The notes under the pieces are model-generated. The model had not been told where the DNA came from. It saw only the letters and a program-made list of their open reading frames with translations, and ran no database searches. The translations under genes and the position numbers were made by a program. From positions 1 to 44,916 of the forward strand of contig JAGNEZ010000053.1 in assembly GCA_018003015.1 (NCBI GenBank): a stretch of DNA of 44,916 nucleotides, written 5' to 3'. Of the stretch, positions 1-9,066 are shown in pieces (positions within the stretch are counted from its first letter, which is position 1; the number at the start of each line of letters is the position of its first letter). This DNA is from Phycisphaerae bacterium (GTDB taxonomy: Bacteria > Planctomycetota > Phycisphaerae > UBA1845 > PWPN01).

Positions 1-295
1 AGAGGGCCGAACATCGTCCTGAACAAGCAATGTTCCACCTCTGGAGACCCTTATATCACAACTCCACAAGCTGTAAAGGCTTGTATTATAGGACCTTATG
101 AGGGCGCGCCCGGCGAGTTACACCCAATTGAGTATGGAGAGTCGAGAATGGAGGAAGCAGTACAGTGCATCCGGTGTTGCCGAGTCCGCCAGCCGTGAAC
201 CGCAGGGGAAAGAGCCAGCTCGGCTGGTGAACGCGATCGGGATGTGCGCTCTTGTGATCTCGCGGCGGCTTCTTTGAAACCGAGGAACGTGGGCT
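1..295. other. Gene-free leader upstream of nuoE
   Basis: No convincing coding frame is visible. One plus-strand frame is open from base 1 to about 198, but it has no family-like sequence. The first 120 bases are clearly AT-richer than the rest of the window, as expected of a promoter region. A TATTAT at 84-89 could be a -10 box, but no good -35 lies at the right distance. A heptamer repeat block occupies 126-153. nuoA-D, which normally precede nuoE, are not here. Confidence 0.5.
126..153 (+). repeat. Degenerate 7-bp tandem repeat (AATGGAG-like)
   Basis: Four consecutive heptamers read AATTGAG, TATGGAG, AGTCGAG and AATGGAG. The same heptamer family, in the same strand orientation, occurs at 3989-4016 ahead of nuoH. 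This resembles the short tandemly repeated heptanucleotide elements known from cyanobacterial intergenic DNA. The resemblance is by pattern only. Confidence 0.5.
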
Positions 296-913
296 GTGGC
301 TTGGCAAGCGATTGATCGTAACCGACCGGCGATGCCGGAGGGGGCGCCGCCGGTGTTGTCCGAGGCGGTCAAGGAGAAGATCCGCGCCTTTTTCGACCGG
401 TATCCGACTCGCCAGGCGGCCCTGCTGCCGGCCCTGCACATCGCTCAGGAGGCCGCCGGTTGCGTGAGCCTCCAGGTCATGAAGGAGGTGGCCGAGCTCC
501 TGGGCCTCGCCCCGTCGCAGGTCATGGACACGGCCAGCTTCTATACCCACTTCTGGCCTCACGCCCGGGGCCGGAAGGTCATCGTCCTTTGCCGCTCGCT
601 GAGCTGTGAGCTGATGGGCGGCCGAGTGGTAGCCGACGCCGTCCGGCGCGAACTGGGCATCGACGAGCACGAGACCACACCCGACGGCCAGTACAGCTTC
701 ATCACCGAGGAATGCCTCGGGGCGTGCGAGCACGGGCCGTGCATGCTCATCAACGAGCGACTCCACCCCCGGCTCACGGCGGAACAGATACCCGCGATTC
801 TGAAGGACCCGGGCAACGACCGGCTCGATATCGCCCGCAGCAGCCTCTATGATCCCCCTGACGACCGCGGCCGGACCGAGCAGGCCTCGGCCGGAGGGAC
901 GGAGAACGGATGA
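296..913 (+). CDS. nuoE: NADH-quinone oxidoreductase subunit E (24 kDa-type)
   Basis: NuoE is the thioredoxin-fold 2Fe-2S subunit (cluster N1a) of the peripheral NADH-oxidising module of complex I. The 205-residue product carries the expected ligands Cys99 and Cys104 (C-X4-C) and Cys140 and Cys144 (C-X3-C). An N-terminal helical bundle typical of the family lies around residues 20-80. The start used is GTG at 296; an ATG at 332 would remove 12 residues and is equally possible. The C-terminal 40 residues are polar and look like a lineage-specific tail. nuoF begins 3 bases after the stop, so the two are surely co-transcribed. This is the first gene of the nuo operon in the window. Confidence 0.95.
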   Translation: MAWQAIDRNRPAMPEGAPPVLSEAVKEKIRAFFDRYPTRQAALLPALHIAQEAAGCVSLQVMKEVAELLGLAPSQVMDTASFYTHFWPHARGRKVIVLCRSLSCELMGGRVVADAVRRELGIDEHETTPDGQYSFITEECLGACEHGPCMLINERLHPRLTAEQIPAILKDPGNDRLDIARSSLYDPPDDRGRTEQASAGGTENG

Positions 914-916
914 CCC

Positions 917-2281
917 ATGGGCGGGTATGAACCGGTCCTACTGAGCAACGTCGGCGTCGAGGGCTCTCGGACGCTGGCCGTGTACCGCGCCCGTGGCGGC
1001 TATCAGGCCGCCCGCAGGGCGGTCACGACGATGTCGCCCCAGCAGGTCGTGGACCTGGTGAAGGCCTCCGACCTCCGTGGCCGGGGCGGGGCCGGTTTCC
1101 GCGTCGGCGTGAAGTGGAGCCTGCTGCCGCCGGGGCGCGAAACCACCTATCTCTGCGTCAATTTCGACGAGTCCGAGCCGGGAACGTTCAACAACCGTTA
1201 CCTGGTCGATCACGATCCGCACCAGCTCCTGGAGGGAATGGTGATCGCCGCTCATGCGACCCAGGCACGAACGGCCTACGTGTATCTTCGCGCCGAGTTT
1301 TGTGAAACATTTCACGTTCTTCAGCGGGCTATCGATGAGGCGTATGCGGCCGGTCTGTTGGGAAGGGGGTTGTTTGGCACGAGCATGTCCCTGGACTGCC
1401 ACATTCACCGCGGAGCGGGGGCCTACGTCTGCGGCGAAGAGACCGGTTTGATCGAGTCGCTGGAGGGCAAGCGCGGCTGGCCCCGGATCAAGCCCCCCTA
1501 CCCGGCGGTCTCGGGCGTGTTCGGCCGACCCACCGTGGTCAACAATGTCGAGTCGCTCTGCTGCGTGGCGCATATCATCGCCCGAGGATCTGATTGGTTC
1601 CTATCGCTGGGTCCGGCGGGTAGCTCCGGGCCGAAGTTGTACACGGTCAGCGGACCGGTCAACCGGCCCGGTTGTTATGAAGCCCCGCTCGGGCTGAGCG
1701 TGCGCGAGCTCGTCTTCGGCGACGCGTACGCCCGGGGTATGATCGGCAACCGGAAGGTCAAGGGGGTCATTCCCGGCGGGCTGTCTGTGGGCATTCTCAG
1801 CGCGGACGAGCTCGACTGCAGGCTGGACTTCGACGATCCGCAGAGGTACGGGCTTCTCGGGCTGGGCACGGCCGGAGCCATCATCATCAACGAGGACACC
1901 GACATGCGCGACGTCCTCGTGAACGTCGCCCGGTTTTACGCCCGGGAATCCTGCGGCCAATGCACCCAGTGCCGCGAGCAGACGGACTGGCTGCACAAGA
2001 TCGCCCGGCGCATCGCGGCCGGAGCGGGCCGGATCGAGGATCTCGACCTCATGCAGTCGCTGACCCGCACCATGGGCATGATGGACGGGCAGAGCATCTG
2101 CGGCCTGCCGGACGGGGCGAACTATGCCATCCGCACGATCGTGTCGAAGTATCGCGCGGAGTTCGAGCGGCACATTCAAGCCCAGCGGCCGGGCAGCGTC
2201 GAGGAGACACTCTCAGGCAACAACCGGTCGGTCTACCGGTTGCCGGTGCTGGCCCAGGAGGCCGCGAACAGGAAATGGTGA
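917..2281 (+). CDS. nuoF: NADH-quinone oxidoreductase subunit F (51 kDa-type)
   Basis: NuoF binds NADH and FMN and passes electrons to the N3 4Fe-4S cluster, the entry point of complex I. The 454-residue product has the glycine-rich FMN/NADH region GRGGAGF at residues 55-61, followed by RVGVKW where most homologues have PTGLKW. The GAGAYVCGEET motif is near residues 166-176. The N3 cluster ligands are Cys346, Cys349 and Cys352 in ESCGQCTQC, plus Cys395 in SICGLPDG. Length is normal for the family. It sits between nuoE (3-base gap) and nuoG (52-base gap). Together NuoE, F and G make a NADH-dependent input module, so this is a true NADH-type rather than ferredoxin-type complex I. Confidence 0.97.
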   Translation: MGGYEPVLLSNVGVEGSRTLAVYRARGGYQAARRAVTTMSPQQVVDLVKASDLRGRGGAGFRVGVKWSLLPPGRETTYLCVNFDESEPGTFNNRYLVDHDPHQLLEGMVIAAHATQARTAYVYLRAEFCETFHVLQRAIDEAYAAGLLGRGLFGTSMSLDCHIHRGAGAYVCGEETGLIESLEGKRGWPRIKPPYPAVSGVFGRPTVVNNVESLCCVAHIIARGSDWFLSLGPAGSSGPKLYTVSGPVNRPGCYEAPLGLSVRELVFGDAYARGMIGNRKVKGVIPGGLSVGILSADELDCRLDFDDPQRYGLLGLGTAGAIIINEDTDMRDVLVNVARFYARESCGQCTQCREQTDWLHKIARRIAAGAGRIEDLDLMQSLTRTMGMMDGQSICGLPDGANYAIRTIVSKYRAEFERHIQAQRPGSVEETLSGNNRSVYRLPVLAQEAANRKW

Positions 2282-2333
2282 GCGACGGCCATGTGCCGCC
2301 CCTCGGGCGGCGCGGGTTTGAGACGGTGGACGA

Positions 2334-3959
2334 ATGGCCAGGATCGTCATCGACGGCAGCGAGATCCAGTGCCGGGACGGCATCAACGTCCTCCAGGCTG
2401 CGCTGGACGCGGGCATCGAGGTGCCTCACTACTGCTATCATCCCGCCCTGTCGATCGTCGGATCCTGCCGGCTGTGCCTGATGGAGATGAGGATCCGCAA
2501 CCCGCGCACCGGGCAGCTGGAATGGAGCCCGAGGCTGGTTCCGAGTTGCCAGACACCGGTGGCCGACGACCTGGAGGTGCGGTTCGAGACCGAGCCGGTC
2601 AGGGCCAACCGGCGGCACGTCATGGAGGCCTTGCTGCTCAACCACCCGCTCGACTGCCCGGTCTGCGACCAGGCGGGCGAATGCTGGCTGCAGGACTACG
2701 CCTTGCGCTTCGGCCACGCCGACTCCCGCATGGTCGAGGTCAAGAACAGGAATCCCAAGAAGGACATCGGCCCGCACACCCTGCTCTACCAGGACCGTTG
2801 CGTGATGTGCTCGCGATGCGTGCGGTTCACCCGCGAGGTCACCGGCACGAAGGAATTGTGCGTCATCAATCGCGGCAGCCGCGCTGAGATCGACGTCTTT
2901 CCCGGCGAGCCGCTGGCCAACAAGCTCCAGGGCAACGTCGTTGACCTCTGCCCGGTCGGGAGTCTCCTGGACAAGGACTTCCTCTTCGCGCAGCGGGTGT
3001 GGATGTTCCGGAGTACGCCGTCGGTCTGCCCGGGCTGCAGCACCGGCTGCACGACGTTCGTCGATCACAGCGAGAACGTCGTCCACCGCATCCGCCCGCG
3101 GCACAATCCGAAGGTCAACGGCTGGTGGATCTGCGACGACGGGCGGTATGTGTACAAGGTCCTCCGCGATCCGAGACGGATTGTGCGGCCCGAGGTCCGC
3201 ATGCCGAACAGGGCTGCGGCCGACGATTGGTCCAGGCTGCTCGACCTGATTCGCCGCGAGTTCGCGGCGGCGGCGGCGAGGCACGGCGATCAAGCGGTAG
3301 CCGCGCAGCTTTCGCCGATGATGGCCTGCGAAGAGGCCTGGCTGCTGGCGTCGTGGGTGCGCCGCGTCGCGCCTGGTGCGCTCCTGACACTCGGCGACGT
3401 GCCGACGGAAGGCGAGGATCTGCGGTTTCCCTTCGGGGCGTCGGAGGGAGACGCCGGGTTCACGATCCGATCCGAGAAGTGCCCCAACCGGTGCGGGGTG
3501 GAACGAGTCATCCAGGCGGTGGGCGGCCCCACGACAGACCGCGAATCGCTGGGCGAGCACATTGCCGCAGGGCAAATCGCGGCCGCATGGATCGCCGGCG
3601 GCCACTTCAAGAGCAGCCGGGCGCCCAACACGCTCCTGGCCGGCGCGAAGCAGGTCGGCTTCCTGGTTGTGCAGGACTTGTTCCCCAGCGCTCTGAGCAG
3701 CGCGGCGGCCGTGGTCCTGCCGGCCTGCCCCTGGGTCGAACGCGATGGGACGTTCATCAACCTGGACGGCGTTGTGCAACCCTTCGAGCGGGTGGTGCAT
3801 CCGCCCGAAGGTCTGTGGCGAGACGGTCAGTATCTGTATGCTCTGGCCGGATATGAGGGTTTATACAAGGCCGAGCGCGTGCGAAGCATGATGGCGGCGA
3901 GCATGCCGGAGTTCGGCGAGGTCTATCGGCCACCGGCGCTGCCCAAGCATCAGCATTGA
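2334..3959 (+). CDS. nuoG: NADH-quinone oxidoreductase subunit G, short form
   Basis: NuoG carries the chain of iron-sulfur clusters in the peripheral arm of complex I. In order, the 541-residue product shows: a 2Fe-2S ferredoxin domain (Cys34, 45, 48, 72); the His-Cys 4Fe-4S motif (His104, Cys108, 111, 117); a second 4Fe-4S site (Cys156, 159, 162, 206); and a C-X2-C-X3-C-X27-C set (Cys232, 235, 239, 267) that matches the off-pathway N7 cluster of some bacterial enzymes. The molybdopterin-oxidoreductase-like C-terminal domain is much shortened: E. coli NuoG is about 900 residues. A GGTGGA ribosome-binding stretch lies just upstream of the ATG. The next gene, nuoH, is 259 bases away, the largest gap in the operon. 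Confidence 0.95.
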   Translation: MARIVIDGSEIQCRDGINVLQAALDAGIEVPHYCYHPALSIVGSCRLCLMEMRIRNPRTGQLEWSPRLVPSCQTPVADDLEVRFETEPVRANRRHVMEALLLNHPLDCPVCDQAGECWLQDYALRFGHADSRMVEVKNRNPKKDIGPHTLLYQDRCVMCSRCVRFTREVTGTKELCVINRGSRAEIDVFPGEPLANKLQGNVVDLCPVGSLLDKDFLFAQRVWMFRSTPSVCPGCSTGCTTFVDHSENVVHRIRPRHNPKVNGWWICDDGRYVYKVLRDPRRIVRPEVRMPNRAAADDWSRLLDLIRREFAAAAARHGDQAVAAQLSPMMACEEAWLLASWVRRVAPGALLTLGDVPTEGEDLRFPFGASEGDAGFTIRSEKCPNRCGVERVIQAVGGPTTDRESLGEHIAAGQIAAAWIAGGHFKSSRAPNTLLAGAKQVGFLVVQDLFPSALSSAAAVVLPACPWVERDGTFINLDGVVQPFERVVHPPEGLWRDGQYLYALAGYEGLYKAERVRSMMAASMPEFGEVYRPPALPKHQH

Positions 3960-3961
3960 CT

Positions 3962-3986
3962 CCAACGTCGCATGAGGCAACGTTGG
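3962..3986 (+). terminator. Hairpin just after nuoG
   Basis: CCAACGT at 3962-3968 pairs perfectly with ACGTTGG at 3980-3986 across an 11-base loop, starting 2 bases after the nuoG stop. There is no T-tract, so it may be a partial terminator or an RNA-stability element inside the nuo operon rather than a true end. Confidence 0.35.
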
Positions 3987-3988
3987 GG

Positions 3989-4016
3989 AATGGAGAATGG
4001 AGAACGGAGAGTTGAG
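3989..4016 (+). repeat. Degenerate 7-bp tandem repeat (AATGGAG-like)
   Basis: Four heptamers in a row read AATGGAG, AATGGAG, AACGGAG and AGTTGAG, directly after the nuoG hairpin and about 200 bases before nuoH. It is the same repeat family as at 126-153. The remaining 4017-4218 shows no gene. Confidence 0.55.
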
Positions 4017-4218
4017 CAAGGTCGCACACTCTACGAGTGTATCGACATCGCACCGGCTGTGCGTTTCGGGAATGACTGCGACCGGCTCGATTCGGCCGTC
4101 TGGTTCGGCGCCAGCGCGGTGGATGATGTGCAGGTGGCTGGTTAAGTCCGGCTGACTGCTGATCTGATCGGGTGACAGCGACGCACCGCTTCCGCCTCGA
4201 TGGTGAGGATGGCAGGTT

Positions 4219-5430
4219 TTGGGTTGGCTTGAGACACAACTCGGTTTCAGCGTGTTGCTGATGGCGGCGATCATCGGGGTGATGATGACCTCGGTGGCGT
4301 ACTGCATCTACTTCGAGCGAAAGGTCGCCGCGTACGTGCAGGACCGGCGCGGACCGAACCGGGTCGGGCCGATGGGTCTCCTGCAGCCGATGGCCGACGG
4401 AATCAAGATGTTCCTCAAGGAGGACTTCATTCCCGCCAAGGTCGATCGCGGTTTGTTCCTGCTGGCCCCGGCCGTCATCTTCATCGTGGCCATGATCGGC
4501 TTTGCGGTGATCCCCTGGGGCGGACAGATTGAGTTTGCCAGCGGCCGGCGGGTCAGCGTACAGGTGGCCAGCCTGGACATCGGCGTGCTGTATATCCTGG
4601 CCGTCGCGGGGCTGGGCGTCTACGGCATCGTTCTCGGGGGCTGGGCGAGCAACAACAAGTACGCGTTCTACGGGGGCATGCGGGCGGCCGCACAGCTGCT
4701 CAGCTACGAAGTCCCGATGGCCATGGCCATCCTGATTGTGGTGCTGACCTCGGGTGAGCTGCGGCTGGAGCGGATCGTGGCCGCTCAGATACGGCCTGAG
4801 TCTGGCGGATGCTGGAACCTCCTGCTCCATCCCCTGGGCTTCTTCCTGCTGATCATCGCCTCCTTCGCCGAGGCCAACCGCACGCCGTTCGATCTGGCCG
4901 AGGCGGAGCAGGAACTGGTCGGCGGTTACCACACCGAGTACAGCTCGATGAAGTTCGGCCTGTTCTTCCTGGCCGAATACGCCCATATGATCACGGCCAG
5001 CGCCCTCATGGTCACGCTCTACTTCGGCGGCTGGGAGTTGTTCCCATTCAGTGGAAGGCTCGGCTGGGGTTGGCTGGACTGGCTGAACCAGGGCACCGCC
5101 TGGCCGGCCGCTTTGCTGCGGTTCGGCATCGTGTTCGCCAAGATCGCGGTCCTCATCTTCGTGTACATGTGGGTGCGATGGACAATTCCCCGGTTCCGGT
5201 TCGATCAGCTGATGCGTCTGGCCTGGAAGAGCCTCGTGCCCCTGGGACTGGCCCTGGTCATTCTGACCGGCGTACTGGTGTACCTTGACCAGGCGGTGTC
5301 GTGGTCGGCGCCCATCGGCAATCTGGCGATCCTCGCCCTGCTCTGGCTGCGGCTGAGCTGTTCGCGACGGGCGGTGACTGGGCGTCAGACGCACATGCCA
5401 CCGATCCCCTCGGGCGGAGGTGGCTCATGA
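4219..5430 (+). CDS. nuoH: NADH-quinone oxidoreductase subunit H
   Basis: NuoH is the membrane subunit that joins the peripheral arm to the membrane arm and forms most of the quinone-binding chamber. The 403-residue product has about eight hydrophobic segments. It carries the family motifs ERKVAAYVQDRRGPNRVGP near the N terminus and EANRTPFDLAEAEQELVGGYHTEYS near the middle; the charged residues of the latter loop line the quinone site. The start is TTG at 4219, because a TGA at 4204 closes the frame just upstream and no ATG or GTG lies between. A GAGGATGG stretch precedes it. The protein is longer than the usual 320-350 residues, with a soluble C-terminal tail. Its stop overlaps the nuoI start in ATGA. 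Confidence 0.95.
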   Translation: MGWLETQLGFSVLLMAAIIGVMMTSVAYCIYFERKVAAYVQDRRGPNRVGPMGLLQPMADGIKMFLKEDFIPAKVDRGLFLLAPAVIFIVAMIGFAVIPWGGQIEFASGRRVSVQVASLDIGVLYILAVAGLGVYGIVLGGWASNNKYAFYGGMRAAAQLLSYEVPMAMAILIVVLTSGELRLERIVAAQIRPESGGCWNLLLHPLGFFLLIIASFAEANRTPFDLAEAEQELVGGYHTEYSSMKFGLFFLAEYAHMITASALMVTLYFGGWELFPFSGRLGWGWLDWLNQGTAWPAALLRFGIVFAKIAVLIFVYMWVRWTIPRFRFDQLMRLAWKSLVPLGLALVILTGVLVYLDQAVSWSAPIGNLAILALLWLRLSCSRRAVTGRQTHMPPIPSGGGGS

Positions 5431-6005
5431 TTCGTGAGCAGGATTTGCTCGTGGTCAAGGAGCCCGCGGTCACGGCCGCGGAGCGAGCGTATCTCCCGGC
5501 GATTCTCCGGGGCATGATCACCACGCTCCGGCACCTGTTCCACAGGAAACGTACGGTTCAGTATCCGGAGGAGAGGGCTCCCCAGCGGATCGAGAACTAC
5601 CGCGGCCTGCACCGCTTGAACCGCGATGAGCAGGGCCGGGTGGCCTGCGTGGCCTGTTTCATGTGCTCGACCGCATGCCCGGCGAACTGCATCCGCATCG
5701 TGGCGGGCGAGGCTCCCTGGCCAGACCGTGAGAAGTACCCGGTCGAGTTCGAGATCGACGAGCTGCGCTGCATCTACTGCGGGATGTGCGAGTACGCCTG
5801 CCCGGTGGACGCGATTGAACTCACCCCCCTGTACCATGTTGTCGGCCGGACGCGGGCGGACATGATCTACGACAAGGAGAAGCTGCTCGACGTGTACGAT
5901 CAGACCAAGGACATCAAGCCGCGGAAGGATCCGCCGATCACCGGATACGCCGGCACCGGCCATCCGGAACTGTGCACCCGCCAGCCGGGGCAAGGACTCA
6001 CATGA
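5427..6005 (+). CDS. nuoI: NADH-quinone oxidoreductase subunit I
   Basis: NuoI is the 8Fe ferredoxin-type subunit that carries clusters N6a and N6b and relays electrons from NuoG toward the quinone site. The 192-residue product has two C-X2-C-X2-C-X3-C motifs, at Cys74, 77, 80, 84 and at Cys115, 118, 121, 125, each followed by CP. The start is the ATG at 5427, overlapping the nuoH stop as ATGA, with GGCGGAGG about 6 bases upstream; a longer upstream extension of the frame lies inside nuoH and is not expected to be used. The stop overlaps the nuoJ start in the same way. Confidence 0.96.
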   Translation: MIREQDLLVVKEPAVTAAERAYLPAILRGMITTLRHLFHRKRTVQYPEERAPQRIENYRGLHRLNRDEQGRVACVACFMCSTACPANCIRIVAGEAPWPDREKYPVEFEIDELRCIYCGMCEYACPVDAIELTPLYHVVGRTRADMIYDKEKLLDVYDQTKDIKPRKDPPITGYAGTGHPELCTRQPGQGLT

Positions 6006-6754
6006 GCCACAGCTGGTTCTACATTCTGTACGGGGTGATGCTCCTCGGGGCGGCCGGGCTCTACAGTCTGATGCCCCGCCCGCAAGCCCGCCGGCCGTCG
6101 TGGGCAGGCGTTATGGTCACCATCGCGATAGTCGGGCTGGCCATCCTGGGCCTTCGCCGGATGGGTGATTGGGACATGCGCCGTTTCTACTTCTGGCTGC
6201 TGGCGATTCCGGCCTTGTGGGGCGCGGTGCGGGTGGTCTCCCATCCCCGGCCGGTGTACAGCGCCGTCTACCTGGTGCTCGTTGTCCTCGCCGTGGCCGG
6301 CGAGCTGATCCTGGCCGATGCGGAGTTCCTCGGTGCGGCCCTGGTGATCATCTACGCCGGGGCGATCCTGGTCACCTACGTGTTTGTCATCATGCTGGCT
6401 CAGCAGCACGGCCCGGCGGAGTATGACAACCGGGCCCGCGAGCCTCTGGCCGCGGTGATCGTCGCATCCCTGCTCGTGGCGGCCATCGCCCAGCTGCTGA
6501 CCGAGCAGCCGGTCGCGGCGACGCAGGCGGCCTCCGCCGCCGCGAGCGGCGAACCGGGCAACGTGCGGCTGGTCGCGGGGACGCTGCTGACGCGGTACTT
6601 CGTGGCTCTGGAAGTGGCCGGCGTGCTCTTGTGGGCGGCCATCGTGGGTGCGATCTGGCTGGTGCATCGGCGCGTCACCGCGGACGAAGCGGCGATGCCG
6701 GCCGGGCCAGGAAAGCCACTGGGACAGATCGGGCGAGAGGTGCCACCGTTCTAG
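6002..6754 (+). CDS. nuoJ: NADH-quinone oxidoreductase subunit J
   Basis: NuoJ is a small membrane subunit whose third helix takes part in coupling quinone reduction to proton pumping. The 250-residue product has five or so hydrophobic segments and the family-typical region GAALVIIYAGAILVTYVFVIML near residues 112-133. The C-terminal half is longer than in E. coli NuoJ (about 184 residues), with an Ala/Gly-rich linker and an extra hydrophobic segment near residues 200-225. The start is the ATG at 6002, overlapping the nuoI stop. nuoK follows after a 16-base gap. Confidence 0.93.
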   Translation: MSHSWFYILYGVMLLGAAGLYSLMPRPQARRPSWAGVMVTIAIVGLAILGLRRMGDWDMRRFYFWLLAIPALWGAVRVVSHPRPVYSAVYLVLVVLAVAGELILADAEFLGAALVIIYAGAILVTYVFVIMLAQQHGPAEYDNRAREPLAAVIVASLLVAAIAQLLTEQPVAATQAASAAASGEPGNVRLVAGTLLTRYFVALEVAGVLLWAAIVGAIWLVHRRVTADEAAMPAGPGKPLGQIGREVPPF

Positions 6755-6770
6755 GAAAGGACTGTTTCGA

Positions 6771-7073
6771 GTGTCGGAGTTGCACGGGTACATCCTGCTG
6801 GGGGCGTTGCTCTTCATGCTCGGCGTCGTCGGTTTCCTGACCCGGAGGAACCTGATCATCATGTTCCTCTCGACCGAGGTCATGCTACAGGGTGTGGTCG
6901 TCAACCTGGTCGGCTTCAGCCGCTTTCACAACGGCCTGGACGGCCAGGTGTTCGCCCTTTTCCTGCTGGTGGCCGCGGCAGTCGAAGCGGGACTGGCCCT
7001 GGGGCTCGTGGTGGTGATGTTCCGGCGCAAACTGACCCTCGATGCCGACGTCTGGCGGTCGATGCGGGGCTGA
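6771..7073 (+). CDS. nuoK: NADH-quinone oxidoreductase subunit K
   Basis: NuoK is the smallest antiporter-like membrane subunit of complex I. The 100-residue product has exactly the usual length, three transmembrane helices, and the conserved membrane glutamates, the first in FLSTEVMLQG and the second in AAAVEAGLALGL, which form part of the central proton path. The start is GTG at 6771, chosen because the upstream part of the frame lies within nuoJ and because AGGAAAGGA sits about 9 bases before the GTG. The nuoL ATG follows 3 bases after its stop. Confidence 0.95.
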   Translation: MSELHGYILLGALLFMLGVVGFLTRRNLIIMFLSTEVMLQGVVVNLVGFSRFHNGLDGQVFALFLLVAAAVEAGLALGLVVVMFRRKLTLDADVWRSMRG

Positions 7074-7076
7074 GGA

Positions 7077-9062
7077 ATGACCGAGGAGTTCAGACAATTC
7101 GGGATGCTCAACGGCGCCCCGGCGATCCCGCTGGCGCCGTTGATCGGGGCGTTGATCGCCGGCGTCACCGGTCCGAGGCTCCTGCGCGGGGCCAGTCACT
7201 GGCCGGTGATCGTGGGCGTGGCCATCGCCCTGCTGATCAGCGGCATCATGCTCGGAGTCTTCATGTACGCCGAGCCGGGAGGCGGCGACCGACTGTCGAA
7301 CAGCTACCATCTGTATCAATGGATCGCCCCGGACGCTCATCTCTGGTTCGACGTCAGCTTTCGCATGGATCCGCTGACCGCGATCATGCTGGTCACGGTT
7401 TGCGGCGTATCGCTGCTGGTGCTCATCTTCTCCCGCGATTACATGCGCGCAGGCGGGCGCCCCGAGCGCGGCTACGAGCGGTTCTTCGCGTTCCTCGGGC
7501 TGTTCGTGTTCTCGATGTGTGTGCTGGTTCTGGCGGGCAACTTCCTGCTGCTCTATCTCGGCTGGGAGGCGGTCGGGCTGTGCAGCTACCTGCTGATCGG
7601 CTTCTACTACCAGCGTCCGGCGGCGGCCACGGCGGCGAGAAAGGCGTTCCTGGTCAACCGGATCGGCGACTTCGGCTTCGGGCTGGGGATTCTGTTCATC
7701 TACCTGTGGATCAGTCCCCTGGTCGAAGCCGGCCGCAATCCGCTCGACTACGCCGTCGTCTTCGAGAAGATCGGGCAGTTGACCACCGCCCAGTGCACGA
7801 CCGTCGCCCTGCTGCTCTTCTGTGGAGCGATCGGCAAGAGCGCCCAGCTCCCGCTGCATGTCTGGCTGCCCGACGCGATGGAAGGCCCGACGCCGGTGTC
7901 GGCCCTGATCCACGCGGCCACCATGGTGACCGCGGGCGTCTACATGGTCGCGCGCTGCGGGGAGATCTTCACCCGCTCGCCGGCGGCCATGACCGTCGTG
8001 GCCGTCATCGGAGCGGCCAGCGCCCTGTTCGCCGGACTGATCGCCCTTACTCAGCACGACATGAAGCGCATCCTGGCGTACTCGACGATCAGCCAGTTGG
8101 GCTACATGTTTCTCGGACTCGGCGTGTACGCAGCGAACGCCGCCGTGTTTCACCTGTTTACCCATGCGTTCTTCAAGGCCCTGCTCTTCCTCGGGGCGGG
8201 GAGCGTGATGCACGCTCTGGCCGGCACCGTCGATCTCCGCCACTTCGGCGGGCTGAGGCGGCGGATGCCGGTGACCTACGTGACCTTTCTGATCGGCGGG
8301 CTTGCCCTGACTGGTTTCCCGTTCGTGTCCGGCTTCTTCAGCAAGGACGAGATCATCCACAGTGCCTTTGCGGCTTCCACCCCGCTCGGGGCCATCGCCC
8401 TGTTCGGCGAGCTGGTGACCGCCTTCTACACGTTCCGCATGGTGTTTCTGACGTTCCACGGTCCGGAACGAGTGCCGGAGGGCGTTCACGCCCATGAATC
8501 CGGCGTGTGGATGCTTGTCCCGCTGACGATCCTGGCGGTCGGTGCTCTGTTTGCGGGCTACGTGGACGTGACCATCGACCGCGCCGGGTTCCTGGGGCTG
8601 GTTGAGCCGAACGGCTGGCTCTGCCGGTTCCTCGACGCGACGTTTCGCCCTTTCAGCCGCCTGGCCCCCCGCCCGCCACAGGGACTCGGGCACATGCTGA
8701 CCTACTGCTCCACGATCCTGGTGTTCATGGGCATCGGACTGGCCTACGCGGTCTACGTTCGACGCCGTGACTGGGCGGAACGGGGCGCGGCCATGGCGGC
8801 CCCTTGCCACCAGGTGGTGTTCAACAAGTTCTACGTCGACGAGTGCTACGATGCGATCGTGGTCCGGCCGCTGCGACGGCTGGCGCAGGCGCTCTTCGGC
8901 GCGGACGTTCATGTGATTGACGGTTTGGTGCGTGCGGTGTCATGGGGGCCGAGAGCTTGTGGTGCGGCCTGGCGGGTCCTGCAAACCGGGGCGGTGCAGG
9001 ACTACGCGGTGGTGATGATGGGGGGGTTGGCCCTGATCGTGATTGTTCTACTGGTGATCTGA
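7077..9062 (+). CDS. nuoL: NADH-quinone oxidoreductase subunit L
   Basis: NuoL is the distal proton-pumping, Mrp-antiporter-like subunit with the long lateral helix of the membrane arm. The 661-residue product has more than a dozen hydrophobic segments. Family hallmarks include WEAVGLCSYLLIGFYY, HVWLPDAMEGPTPVSALIHAATMV and FHLFTHAFFKALLFLGAGS, containing the pump lysine and histidines. Its length is slightly above the usual 610-650. The ATG at 7077 leaves GAGGA almost touching the start; ATG 7104, nine residues in, is an alternative. nuoM starts 4 bases after the stop. Confidence 0.96.
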   Translation: MTEEFRQFGMLNGAPAIPLAPLIGALIAGVTGPRLLRGASHWPVIVGVAIALLISGIMLGVFMYAEPGGGDRLSNSYHLYQWIAPDAHLWFDVSFRMDPLTAIMLVTVCGVSLLVLIFSRDYMRAGGRPERGYERFFAFLGLFVFSMCVLVLAGNFLLLYLGWEAVGLCSYLLIGFYYQRPAAATAARKAFLVNRIGDFGFGLGILFIYLWISPLVEAGRNPLDYAVVFEKIGQLTTAQCTTVALLLFCGAIGKSAQLPLHVWLPDAMEGPTPVSALIHAATMVTAGVYMVARCGEIFTRSPAAMTVVAVIGAASALFAGLIALTQHDMKRILAYSTISQLGYMFLGLGVYAANAAVFHLFTHAFFKALLFLGAGSVMHALAGTVDLRHFGGLRRRMPVTYVTFLIGGLALTGFPFVSGFFSKDEIIHSAFAASTPLGAIALFGELVTAFYTFRMVFLTFHGPERVPEGVHAHESGVWMLVPLTILAVGALFAGYVDVTIDRAGFLGLVEPNGWLCRFLDATFRPFSRLAPRPPQGLGHMLTYCSTILVFMGIGLAYAVYVRRRDWAERGAAMAAPCHQVVFNKFYVDECYDAIVVRPLRRLAQALFGADVHVIDGLVRAVSWGPRACGAAWRVLQTGAVQDYAVVMMGGLALIVIVLLVI

Positions 9063-9066
9063 TCGA

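Noticed and set aside
86-766. 226-codon minus-strand frame at the left edge
   Set aside because: Most of it is antisense to nuoE and the rest crosses the heptamer repeat; no family-like sequence.
2049-3800. 583-codon minus-strand frame opposite nuoF/nuoG
   Set aside because: It is antisense to clear complex I genes, is Arg/Pro/His-rich with no family-like motif, and arises from GC-rich codon bias.
3757-5394. 545-codon minus-strand frame opposite nuoH
   Set aside because: Gln/His/Arg-rich shadow of nuoH with no domain sequence.
6885-8912. 675-codon minus-strand frame opposite nuoK/nuoL
   Set aside because: Shadow of two certain genes; composition dominated by Gln, Arg, His and Asp as expected of the opposite strand of membrane-protein genes.
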